A stretch of 64,000 nucleotides of DNA from Gallionellales bacterium GWA2_60_18 (GTDB taxonomy: Bacteria; Pseudomonadota; Gammaproteobacteria; Burkholderiales; Gallionellaceae), in the NCBI GenBank assembly GCA_001801105.1, contig MGWS01000006.1, positions 153,026-217,025 of the forward strand. The letters run 5' to 3'. Position 1 is the first letter of the stretch. Each line of letters starts with the position of its first letter. The notes beneath the pieces are model-generated. The model searched no databases, had not been told where the DNA came from, and saw nothing but the letters and a program-made list of their open reading frames with translations. Shown piece after piece: positions 17,874 to 25,948 of the stretch. Position numbers and translations under genes: made by a program.

Positions 17874-18929
17874 ATGAAAACAGCCAGTCAGGCCACCATT
17901 CGCAAGCCCGTTGCATGCAGCCTGCTGTTTGTCTCCCTGATGGCGACCGGCATCGCGATCGCCGCCGAGCAACCGGCTCCGGCGCCCGCCACACAACCGG
18001 ACGCCTCCTCACGACACGACGAGAATGCCGTCTATGCCACAGTCAACGGCCACGTCATCCTGATTCGCGATTATGTCAATGCATTCAATGCCGCATTGCG
18101 CCAGAAGTTCTATCACGGCAAGGTGCCGGAAGGAAAAATGTCCGAGTTGCGCCAGGATATCCTCGACCAGATGACGGATCGCATCCTGTTGATAGAAGAA
18201 GCCAAACGACGCGGCTTGACGCCTGACGAGAACAAGATCGCAGAGACCATTGCCGGCTACGAGACGCAGTATGCCGCCAGCCCGGTCTGGCAACAGAACC
18301 GCGAGCGCCTGCTACCGGGCTTGCGCACACAGATCGGCGAGCAAAACCTGCTGGAACAACTGGAAAAATCGGTACGCACGACCTCCGATCTCTCCGAACG
18401 GGAAGCCAGACGCTTCTATAACGCCCATCAGGAGCTTTTCACCGAACCTGAAAAACTGCACCTGTCGGCCATCATGCTGTCGGTCGACCCTTCTTCGCCA
18501 CGCTCCATCTGGGATCAGACGCTCGCCGAAGCACAGGCCATCCATGAACGCCTGAAGAACGGCGCCGATTTCGCCGAAACCGCGCGCCTGCATTCCAACG
18601 GCAAGGAAGCCGAGCAGGGCGGCGACCTGGGCTACGTCCATCGCGGCATGTTGCCGGAGGCGTTGCAACAAAAGGTCGACGACTTCAAGGTCGGCGTGAT
18701 CTCCGAACCGATAGCCCTGCTGGAAGGCATTGCGATCTTCCGTCTCGAAGACCGCCGCCCCGCCCGGCTGCGTGCCTTTGCCGATGTCGCCGAACGGGCG
18801 CGCAATCTGGCGCAGCGCGAGCGCACCGACGCCGCCTGGTCCAAGCTGAAGACCCGCCTGAAATCCGCGGCAAAGATCAAGATACTTGCCAATCTGGCTC
18901 AACCCGGAGCCAACGCTGGGCGACCCTGA
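17874..18929 (+). CDS. Periplasmic parvulin-type peptidyl-prolyl isomerase (SurA/PpiC-like)
   Basis: 351 aa with a signal peptide (cleavage near IAIAA). A SurA-like N-terminal helical region (about 50-180) contains ILDQMTDRILLIEEAKRRG. A PpiC rotamase domain (about 190-290) follows, with SAIMLSVDPSS, GADFAETARLHS and GGDLGYVHRGMLPEALQQ. Such proteins assist folding of outer-membrane barrels. It lies 15 bp before a 785-aa barrel gene, suggesting a dedicated chaperone for that barrel. A GAGGAAT ribosome site precedes the ATG. Confidence 0.88.
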   Translation: MKTASQATIRKPVACSLLFVSLMATGIAIAAEQPAPAPATQPDASSRHDENAVYATVNGHVILIRDYVNAFNAALRQKFYHGKVPEGKMSELRQDILDQMTDRILLIEEAKRRGLTPDENKIAETIAGYETQYAASPVWQQNRERLLPGLRTQIGEQNLLEQLEKSVRTTSDLSEREARRFYNAHQELFTEPEKLHLSAIMLSVDPSSPRSIWDQTLAEAQAIHERLKNGADFAETARLHSNGKEAEQGGDLGYVHRGMLPEALQQKVDDFKVGVISEPIALLEGIAIFRLEDRRPARLRAFADVAERARNLAQRERTDAAWSKLKTRLKSAAKIKILANLAQPGANAGRP

Positions 18930-18944
18930 TGCCGAACCCATCCA

Positions 18945-21302
18945 GTGGCCGTGCATATCAAGAAAATCGACTTCAGAAACACCGGGATCAGGATTGCCGT
19001 CACAGCACTTCTCGCCGGTACACTGCTCGGCCTGTACCATAGATTCAGCCGGACGCCTGAAGTAACACCTCCCGCTTCGCCCAAACCGGACAGCATCACT
19101 TCCCACTCCATCCAACCGCCCGCAGAACCGGAGCAAAAAGGAGAGGAAACACTAAAGCTGCGCCTGTCTGCCGACACGCTGGCCGTCAAACGCAGGCCGC
19201 CCGTCAGGACGGGTAAAATGTCACTCCACCTGTCCATCGGAACGCAGCCCGCCCCATCGCCGGCACCGGCAACCTGGCCGCTCACCGGCCATACACCGCC
19301 GTTGCGGCTGTCCATAACCGAACAGATCAGCGCCATTCCGGACGACAGCGCGTTTGGGCTCGAACTCGATGCAAGCCCGAAGCTGACCGCCGCCCCCCCT
19401 GTCCCCTCCCCCCGACCGGACGAGCCCGCGCCGCGGGACAACGCGCCGGTACTGCCCACCCCGGAACGCAACGGCCCAAGGCGCCCCACCGTGCTGGCGG
19501 GGAGCCAGCCGCCCCAGAGTGACACCCCGCCGGACTCTGACAGCGCCGGCGCAACCCCGCTGGCCGCGTTCGGCTGGGCCATCCCGCCCATCCGCTGGGG
19601 CGGTCAGGTCGGCCTGCAGATGAGCCAGAACCATAACAGCAGCGGAGCGAACTCGTCCGACATAGCGGAATTCCTCAACCTGAACGCATCGAGCTACATC
19701 TATCAACCCTGGTTCGCCCAGATCAACGGCAATCTTTCGCTGAGCACCAGCCAGAGCAAATCGTCCAGCGGCTCGCAGGCAGACAGCACCAGCAGCACCG
19801 AAAGTATTTCCGGTGGCGGCCAGCTGAATCTTTTCCCGCTCAGCCGCTTTCCGGCACTGTTGACCTATGATGTCTCGGACAGCAACAGCACCTCTAACCT
19901 CACCGGTACCGACTCGACCACCACGCGCTTCGGCATCCGCCAGAGCTACCGCCCGGAGTCTGGCGCCTACAACGTGAGCGCGGGCTACAACACCAGCACC
20001 ATCAGCTCGTCGACCCAGGGCGACGACCGCGTCGATGCGTTATCCGGCAGTTTTTCAACCCGATTTAACGCACAGAGCCTATCCGCCAACACCAACTTCT
20101 CCGAATCGACCGGCAACCGTACCGGCCAGAGTTCCAGCCTGCTCAATCTCAACGTGTTCCACAACTGGCGCGCGCGCGACAATCTCCTGGTCGACAGCCT
20201 TGCGACCGTCAACGACAACACCCAGACCTTTTTGTCCGGGGGGGGCAGCCTGTCCGAGAACCATGGCCGTACCATGCAACTAAATTCGAACGTCAACTGG
20301 CATCCGGAAGAAGACGAGGACGGCAACATCATCCCGCTCAACGTCAACGGCGGGATGCGCGCGACCACCTTCCAGAACGACTCACCCGGTAGCTCGACCA
20401 GCACCCAGAGCCTGAGCGCCAATGCCGCTGCCAGCTACAACTATTCCAGCAACCTGTCGCTGAGCGGCAATGCACTGGCGACCCAGGTTTCAAGCAGCGC
20501 GAGCAACTCGCAGGTGTTCACGCTGCTCGGCGCAGGCGCCAATTACACTGGCGACCCTCTCACTTTCGGGAATTTTTCCTATAATTGGAACGCCGGCGCC
20601 AACGGCAGCCAGCAATCCGGTGGCGGTAGCAGCGACCTGACCCTGACCGAGCAGTTCGGCCACAACCTGAACCGCGCCATCGCGCTCAGCAAGACTTCAT
20701 CAATGGGTCTCAGCTTCGGACAAAACGCATCCCATTCGTCCAGCGAACAGTCCGGCAATACCGCTTCGCTTTCGCACAATGCGAGCGCCTCCTACAACAC
20801 CGCATTCAGCGACAGGGCCAGCGGCAACGCCGGCCTGAACCTGAGCGACACGATCACGGCCGGGGCCAACCCGTCGCACTACACCAATCTCAATCTGGAT
20901 ACCCGCGGGCAAATACAATTCAACACCCTCTCGTCTGGCAGCATCAGCATGACGCTACAGCACGCAATCAACGATACCTCGTCACTGGGGGCTTCCGACA
21001 ATCGCACCGCCGTCACCAACATCTTCGGGTCGGCCAGCTACCAGCATGCGCGCGCTTTCGGCGTGCCCCGCCTGCGTTATAATGCCAGCCTCAGCGCCAA
21101 CACGACATCCAGCTCCAGCGACGAACGCCTGGCCGGCAATGTTAATTCTGCCAACGAAGATATCAACTATGCCATTGATAATCGGTTCAACTACCGCATC
21201 GGGCTGCTCGATTTCCAGTTGCGCGGCACCATCAACAGCGTAGCTGGCCAGGAAAATGCTACGGTGTTCTTCCGGGTGACGCGCGACCTCGGAGGTTTCT
21301 GA
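18945..21302 (+). CDS. Large outer-membrane beta-barrel protein (porin-like partner of cytochromes)
   Basis: 785 aa from a GTG start. A hydrophobic N-terminal segment (about 15-33) is a signal anchor or uncleaved signal. A Pro-rich linker covers about 40-205. From about residue 210 (WGGQVGLQMSQNHNSSG) to the C-terminus the sequence is Ser/Thr/Asn-rich with alternating hydrophobic residues, typical of many long strands. It ends RVTRDLGGF with the terminal Phe of outer-membrane barrels. The position after a SurA-like gene and before c7 cytochromes suggests the sheath of a porin-cytochrome conduit. No named family was recognised by eye. Confidence 0.75.
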   Translation: MAVHIKKIDFRNTGIRIAVTALLAGTLLGLYHRFSRTPEVTPPASPKPDSITSHSIQPPAEPEQKGEETLKLRLSADTLAVKRRPPVRTGKMSLHLSIGTQPAPSPAPATWPLTGHTPPLRLSITEQISAIPDDSAFGLELDASPKLTAAPPVPSPRPDEPAPRDNAPVLPTPERNGPRRPTVLAGSQPPQSDTPPDSDSAGATPLAAFGWAIPPIRWGGQVGLQMSQNHNSSGANSSDIAEFLNLNASSYIYQPWFAQINGNLSLSTSQSKSSSGSQADSTSSTESISGGGQLNLFPLSRFPALLTYDVSDSNSTSNLTGTDSTTTRFGIRQSYRPESGAYNVSAGYNTSTISSSTQGDDRVDALSGSFSTRFNAQSLSANTNFSESTGNRTGQSSSLLNLNVFHNWRARDNLLVDSLATVNDNTQTFLSGGGSLSENHGRTMQLNSNVNWHPEEDEDGNIIPLNVNGGMRATTFQNDSPGSSTSTQSLSANAAASYNYSSNLSLSGNALATQVSSSASNSQVFTLLGAGANYTGDPLTFGNFSYNWNAGANGSQQSGGGSSDLTLTEQFGHNLNRAIALSKTSSMGLSFGQNASHSSSEQSGNTASLSHNASASYNTAFSDRASGNAGLNLSDTITAGANPSHYTNLNLDTRGQIQFNTLSSGSISMTLQHAINDTSSLGASDNRTAVTNIFGSASYQHARAFGVPRLRYNASLSANTTSSSSDERLAGNVNSANEDINYAIDNRFNYRIGLLDFQLRGTINSVAGQENATVFFRVTRDLGGF

Positions 21303-21353
21303 TCCGGGGCGCGATGTTTTTCGCCCACGATTTTGTTTTAACGAGGATATGCA

Positions 21354-21776
21354 ATGAAAAAATCAGCAAGCAGAAAATGGTGGCAGGCTTTCGCCGGCAT
21401 GCTCGCGGTACTGGCTTTGGCATTCGTCGAAGCACCCGTCGCGCAGGCCGAGTATGGTGATGTGGTGATCAATAATTACGCGGACGGCGCCGGCATGCGC
21501 CCGGTGGTGTTCCCGCACTGGTTCCACCGCCTGCGCTTCCGCTGCAAGGTCTGCCATGCCGACCTGGGTTTCAAATTCAAGGCCGGCGGCAACGAGATCA
21601 CCATGGTCAAGATTATTGACGGCGAATTCTGTGGCGCCTGCCACAACGGGGACGTAGCCTGGTCGGTGGAAAACTGCAACCTGTGCCACTCCGGCAAGCC
21701 CGGCACGCCCACCCAGGTGCACGAAAGCACCATCCAGAAGCTCGTTCAGCCGACGGGCGCAACCAATAAGAAGTAA
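21354..21776 (+). CDS. Short c7-type triheme cytochrome (copy A)
   Basis: 140 aa with a signal peptide ending at AQA. Three heme motifs are CKVCH, CGACH and CNLCH. HWFHRLRFRCKVCH gives a nearby distal His. The spacing fits the c(7)-type triheme domain found in extracellular electron transfer bacteria. It is closely related to the gene at 25564 (shared MRPVxFPHWFHRxRFRCKVCH). It lies 51 bp after the barrel gene and 9 bp before the next cytochrome. Confidence 0.9.
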   Translation: MKKSASRKWWQAFAGMLAVLALAFVEAPVAQAEYGDVVINNYADGAGMRPVVFPHWFHRLRFRCKVCHADLGFKFKAGGNEITMVKIIDGEFCGACHNGDVAWSVENCNLCHSGKPGTPTQVHESTIQKLVQPTGATNKK

Positions 21777-21785
21777 GGTGCGATC

Positions 21786-22814
21786 ATGAAAAAAACCTAT
21801 GTCATAGCCTCGTTGCTGATCGGCTTCAGCGCAACCCAGCCGGCCTGGGCCGCACTGTCCGGCAAGGAAGTGTTCTCCAAGACCTGTACCGTCTGCCACA
21901 CCCCCGGCATCGCCGGCGCGCCACGCTTCGGCAATACCGCCGACTGGACGCCGCGCGTCGCCAAGGGTCTACCCGCGCTGTATCAGAGCGCGCTCAAGGG
22001 TACCCCGAAAGGCATGCCGGCCAAAGGCGGCAACCAGAAACTGAGCGACGACGAAACCAGAGCGGCCGTCGATTACATGGTGACCGCCGCCAAGGTGGAA
22101 ACACCCAAGGCAGCAGAGCCTGCTCCGCCCGCCAAGGCTGAAGTCAAGGCGGCACCCAAGCCGGTGACGGCCAAGCCTGCGCCCAAACCGGTTGCCAAGG
22201 TTGCACCCCAACCGGCGGCTGTTCCAGCAGCAGTTCCAGTACCTGAGGCGACTGCGCCGGCCACGAAAACCGCATCGGCGGCTCCGACCAATGTGCCGGG
22301 CAGCGATCCGCTGTCGTTCAACCGCCTGCTCAAGCCGCCCAGCAAGCGCAATCTGCCACCGGCGGAGGACGGCATCCACGATCCGACCAACGACGGCACA
22401 CATGCCTTGCTGCCTCCATTGAGCGTGTTCCCCAACATGCCCAAGGCCAATGCCGGCAACCGTGTGGACTGGGTCCAGGCACTCGAGAAGGGTGTGATCA
22501 AGCCGCGCGCCGACCGTACCGACCCGACCGCCGAAATGATGGTCATGGATCTGAACGTGGTGCGCGAAGTCAAGGGCTCCATGCCGAACGTCGTCTATCC
22601 GCACAAGCAGCATACTGAGTGGCTGGATTGTTCCAATTGCCATACCGGCATCTTCATCCCGCAAAAGGGCGCCAATCCGATCAGCATGGCGGCGATCCTG
22701 CTGGGTGAAAAATGCGGCGTGTGCCACGGCAAGGTCTCCTTCCCGGTTTCGGAATGCCGTAAGTGCCATTCCCAAAAGAAGGAATTCAACCCGACACCGA
22801 CTGCCGCAAAGTAA
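21786..22814 (+). CDS. Fusion cytochrome: c5-like domain, Ala/Pro/Lys linker, c7-type triheme domain (copy B)
   Basis: 342 aa. The signal peptide is followed by a c5-like monoheme domain (CTVCHTPG, GMPAKGG, residues 20-100). A flexible Ala/Pro/Lys/Val-rich linker (about 105-175) then leads to a triheme c7 domain with CSNCH, CGVCH and CRKCH. The last part (VQALEKGVIKPRAD, FPHK/YPHKQHTEWLDC) is shared with the genes at 24967 and 51274. The linker resembles TonB-like spacers that let a heme domain reach across the periplasm. Four hemes in total. Confidence 0.88.
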   Translation: MKKTYVIASLLIGFSATQPAWAALSGKEVFSKTCTVCHTPGIAGAPRFGNTADWTPRVAKGLPALYQSALKGTPKGMPAKGGNQKLSDDETRAAVDYMVTAAKVETPKAAEPAPPAKAEVKAAPKPVTAKPAPKPVAKVAPQPAAVPAAVPVPEATAPATKTASAAPTNVPGSDPLSFNRLLKPPSKRNLPPAEDGIHDPTNDGTHALLPPLSVFPNMPKANAGNRVDWVQALEKGVIKPRADRTDPTAEMMVMDLNVVREVKGSMPNVVYPHKQHTEWLDCSNCHTGIFIPQKGANPISMAAILLGEKCGVCHGKVSFPVSECRKCHSQKKEFNPTPTAAK

Positions 22815-22851
22815 GCAGTCATAACCCGGTTACGCTTTCTACGTACCCTGT

Positions 22852-22871
22852 GGCGGGCCGTATCGCCCGCC
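22852..22871 (+). other. Intercistronic hairpin
   Basis: GGCGGGC / GCCCGCC with a six-base loop lies between the fusion cytochrome stop and the ribosome site (AAGGAG) of the next gene. There is no T-run, so it may stabilise or attenuate mRNA rather than terminate. Confidence 0.45.
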
Positions 22872-22891
22872 GCACGACCCAAGGAGACTGA

Positions 22892-23830
22892 ATGATGTCC
22901 AATACCAAAAAAACAGCCACCCCATGCAGCCTGTTCGCCCTCACGCTGTTGTTGACCACCCTGTCCGCAACCGCAGAGACACAGGCACCCGCACCGGAAA
23001 GCGCCGCCTCGCGTCTGGCGGCATCCTACGAACACGTCGACAAGGAACAACTGGCCGGACGCCTCGAATCGGTTCAGCGCCTGCTGGAAACCTCTTCGGC
23101 GGCGCGCCAGATCGAATCCAGCAAGAACCCGCAGGCCATGGCCCTGCGCGATGATGCGCGGGCTCTATACAACACCGCGCGCGACGCCTACAGCGAAGGC
23201 AGCCTGCACAAGGCCAATCTGCTGCTCAACGAAACCACCAAGATGATGTTCAAGGCCGTCAGCTTCGCCGCGCCGGGTGAGGTCACCGCCAAGAAAGTGG
23301 CGAACGACTTCAAGGTACGCCAGGAAAGCGTCCAGGCGCTGCTCTCCGCTTACAAGCGCATCGCCGCCGAGAAGTCCGCCACCAAGGGCGTAAACGAGAC
23401 CATCGCCGCCGTCGAGAAATCCGTAGCCATTGCAACCGGCCTGGCCGATGCAGGCAAGTATGCCGAAGGCCGCGCCGAACTCGACCGCGCCTATGCCACG
23501 GTCAAGACCGGGGTTCGCAGCCTGCGCGACGGCGACACGCTGGTGCGTTCGCTCAACTTCGCCAGCAAGGAAGAAGAATACCGCTACGAGATCGACCGCA
23601 ACGATACGCACCAGATGCTCATCATGGTGCTGCTCGACGAGAAGCGTGCAGAATCCCCCGGACTGGATCGTCAGGTATCGGCTTTCATCGCCAAGGCGCG
23701 GGAGTTGCGCGTCAGCGCGGAGAGCGGCGCCGCAGCCAAGGATTTTGCCGGTGCGATCAAGCTGCTGGAAGATTCGACCGCCGAACTGGTCAGGGCGATC
23801 CGCAATGCCGGGGTGTACATCCCGGGCTGA
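22892..23830 (+). CDS. Secreted helical protein of unknown function (copy C)
   Basis: 312 aa with a signal peptide (cleavage near SATAE). No Cys-X-X-Cys-His and no membrane segment in the mature part. It is rich in Ala, Glu, Lys and Arg and should be almost entirely helical, with probable coiled coil around 120-260. It is strongly similar to the next gene (ESAASRLAA, LLETSSAARQIESS, DGDTLVRSLNFASKEEE, AIRNAGVYIPG). I do not recognise a family. Its place between c7 cytochromes suggests a structural or spacer role in the periplasm. Confidence 0.8.
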   Translation: MMSNTKKTATPCSLFALTLLLTTLSATAETQAPAPESAASRLAASYEHVDKEQLAGRLESVQRLLETSSAARQIESSKNPQAMALRDDARALYNTARDAYSEGSLHKANLLLNETTKMMFKAVSFAAPGEVTAKKVANDFKVRQESVQALLSAYKRIAAEKSATKGVNETIAAVEKSVAIATGLADAGKYAEGRAELDRAYATVKTGVRSLRDGDTLVRSLNFASKEEEYRYEIDRNDTHQMLIMVLLDEKRAESPGLDRQVSAFIAKARELRVSAESGAAAKDFAGAIKLLEDSTAELVRAIRNAGVYIPG

Positions 23831-23889
23831 TAGAATCCGTGTTGAACCAAGATATCCATCGAGTGACTAAATAACAGGTAGCATCTGCC

Positions 23890-23922
23890 CTTGCAGGGGC
23901 GAGCAGTACTCGCTCCTGCAAG
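23890..23922. repeat. Long palindrome between the two helical-protein genes
   Basis: CTTGCAGG-G-GCGAG ... CTCGC-T-CCTGCAAG forms 13 paired bases with one internal mismatch and a five-base loop. It could be a REP-like element or a terminator without a strong T-run (GGTTGCCGTTTC follows). No gene lies in the surrounding 200 bp. Confidence 0.55.
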
Positions 23923-24032
23923 GTTGCCGTTTCATGGTCTCGGACTTAGCGATGCGTTTTTAGCAGGCGGGCAATTTGCGCTATCGTCCGTTTCCTGCGC
24001 TGGCGTAACAATGATCGGTGATGAGGGTCAAC

Positions 24033-24992
24033 ATGATACAAAGACATAACTTCCACCCGATATATCTCGCCCTGGCCGTAGTGCTGCCGCTGCATTCCCT
24101 GCCCGCCGCAGCAGAAACCGAACCTCCCCAGTCACAACAACCCGCAACAGCCCCTGCCCAGGAAAGCGCCGCCTCACGCCTGGCAGCCACCGCAGGACAG
24201 AACAAGGAGCAGCTGGCGCGCCGCATCGAGTCGGTCGGCCACCTGCTGGAAACCTCCTCGGCGGCACGCCAGATCGAGTCCAGCCAGATAGCGCAAGCGC
24301 TCGCCGTACGCGAGGAAGCGCGTGGGCTGTATAACACGGCGCGCGATGCCTTCCGTTCCGGCGACCTGCCAACGGCCAATCGCCTGCTTACGGAAACCAC
24401 GATGCTGATGTTCAAGGCGGTTCGCCTCGCCTCGCCGGAAGACGTCACCCGCAAGAAGATGGAGACCGATTTCGGCGTGCGCCGTGCAAGCGTGAAGGCG
24501 CTGCTGGCGGCCTACCAGCGCATCGCCGGCGAAAAATCGGTCATCCGTGGCGTCAAGGAAACCGTCGCCAGCGTCGAGAAGACCATGGCGGCGGCGGACA
24601 AACTGGCTGAGGCCGGAAAATATGCGGAAGGACGCATCGAACTCGACCATGCCTATATCACGGTCAAAACCGCCGTGCGCACCCTGCGCCACGGCGACAC
24701 GCTGGTGCGTTCGCTCAACTTCGCCAGCAAGGAAGAGGAATACCACTACGAGATCGACCGCAACGATACCCACCAGATGCTCATCAAGGTGCTGATCGAC
24801 GAAAAACGCGCAGAATCTCCCGACCTTGATCGCCAGGTTTCCGGCTTCATCGCCAAGGCGAAGGAATTGCGCACCAGTGCAGAAGCCAATGCCAAAGCCA
24901 AAGACTTCGCAGGCGCCATCAAGCTCCTCGAGGACTCGACCACCGAACTGGTAAGGGCCATCCGCAATGCGGGCGTATACATTCCCGGTTGA
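24033..24992 (+). CDS. Secreted helical protein of unknown function (copy C')
   Basis: 319 aa, a paralog of the gene at 22892 over nearly its whole length. The ATG at 24033 is chosen because GAGGGTC precedes it at good spacing; ATG 24021 and GTG 24018 are alternatives. The signal peptide ends near PAAAE. It has no heme motif. Its end overlaps the next cytochrome gene by 26 bp. The long shared C-terminal block, which ends VRAIRNAGVYIPG in both copies, is under clear constraint. Confidence 0.8.
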   Translation: MIQRHNFHPIYLALAVVLPLHSLPAAAETEPPQSQQPATAPAQESAASRLAATAGQNKEQLARRIESVGHLLETSSAARQIESSQIAQALAVREEARGLYNTARDAFRSGDLPTANRLLTETTMLMFKAVRLASPEDVTRKKMETDFGVRRASVKALLAAYQRIAGEKSVIRGVKETVASVEKTMAAADKLAEAGKYAEGRIELDHAYITVKTAVRTLRHGDTLVRSLNFASKEEEYHYEIDRNDTHQMLIKVLIDEKRAESPDLDRQVSGFIAKAKELRTSAEANAKAKDFAGAIKLLEDSTTELVRAIRNAGVYIPG

Positions 24993-25560
24993 TCTGCTAC
25001 GCGCCGCAGGGCTGGCAATGGCGCTCATCGCCCTGTCCGCCGGCAACCCGGCGCTTGCCGGAACCTGGCAGCCGATTGCAAAGGACGGCCTGCACGACCC
25101 GAAGGGGCCGGGCGCCAGTCTGCTCCAGCATCCCGGTGAAGCGCTGTCCAGGCTCACCCCGGACACCGCCGGCAACCAGGTGCGCTGGGTACAGGCGCTG
25201 GACAAGGGCGAGATCAACCCGCGCACCAACTTGCTTCCCGACACCAAGGTGCGCACGCTCGACCTCGACGTCCTGCTCGACCTCAAAGGCAGCATGCCCA
25301 TCGTCCGCTTCCCGCACAAGGCGCATACCGAGTGGCTGGATTGCGACAATTGCCACGGTGAGCTGTTCGGCCAGCCCAGGATCTTCGAGGAAAGGACCGG
25401 CGGCTCCAATATCTCGATGCTGCGCATCCTCGAAGGCGAGCAATGCGGCCAATGCCATGGTGCGGTGTCCTTCCCGCTGACCGAATGCATGCGCTGCCAC
25501 AGCATCCCGCGTCCCGCCGGTGGCAGCTTCCAGTCACTTATGCCGAACCTGGGCAACTGA
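24967..25560 (+). CDS. c7-type triheme cytochrome (copy B')
   Basis: 197 aa with a signal peptide (LAMALIALSAGNPALAG). The triheme domain has CDNCH, CGQCH and CMRCH, preceded by FPHKAHTEWLD, which contributes a distal His. It corresponds to the C-terminal domain of the fusion at 21786 but lacks the c5 domain and linker. The chosen ATG overlaps the upstream gene; an ATG at 25018 would shorten the signal peptide. Three bases separate its stop from the next start. Confidence 0.88.
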   Translation: MRAYTFPVDLLRAAGLAMALIALSAGNPALAGTWQPIAKDGLHDPKGPGASLLQHPGEALSRLTPDTAGNQVRWVQALDKGEINPRTNLLPDTKVRTLDLDVLLDLKGSMPIVRFPHKAHTEWLDCDNCHGELFGQPRIFEERTGGSNISMLRILEGEQCGQCHGAVSFPLTECMRCHSIPRPAGGSFQSLMPNLGN

Positions 25561-25563
25561 ACC

Positions 25564-25944
25564 ATGCTACGGCGGCTTCTCACTGTCCTGTGTTGCCTCT
25601 TCGCCTTCGGCCTGTTGTCGCCCGTCGCACATGCCGAATATGCCGACGTGGTGCTGAACCATCAGGCCGAGAAGAACGGCATGCGCCCGGTGATCTTCCC
25701 GCACTGGTTCCACCGCATCCGTTTCCGCTGCAAGGTCTGCCATTATGAACTCGGTTTCAAGATGCGCGCCGGCGCCAACCTGGTCCAGATGGAAGACATC
25801 ATCAACGGCAAGTTCTGCGGCGTCTGCCACAACAACGACATCGCGTGGGGTGTCGAGAACTGCGATCTCTGCCATTCCGGCAAGCCGGGACTGCCTCCTG
25901 GCATCTTCGGCGGCCACGAGACCTCCGGCCCGGGGCGCTGGTAA
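25564..25944 (+). CDS. Short c7-type triheme cytochrome (copy A')
   Basis: 126 aa, signal peptide ending at AHA. Heme motifs are CKVCH, CGVCH and CDLCH. It is a close paralog of the gene at 21354 (EYxDVVxNxxA, MRPVIFPHWFHRIRFRCKVCH, LCHSGKPG). It closes the mirror-ordered block of six genes. The tail ends HETSGPGRW without further motifs. Confidence 0.9.
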   Translation: MLRRLLTVLCCLFAFGLLSPVAHAEYADVVLNHQAEKNGMRPVIFPHWFHRIRFRCKVCHYELGFKMRAGANLVQMEDIINGKFCGVCHNNDIAWGVENCDLCHSGKPGLPPGIFGGHETSGPGRW

Positions 25945-25948
25945 ACAC

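Noticed and set aside
23965..23980. AGGCGGGCAATTTGCG as a second sigma-54 site
   Set aside because: GG and GC spacing fits, but four other consensus positions fail; likely chance.
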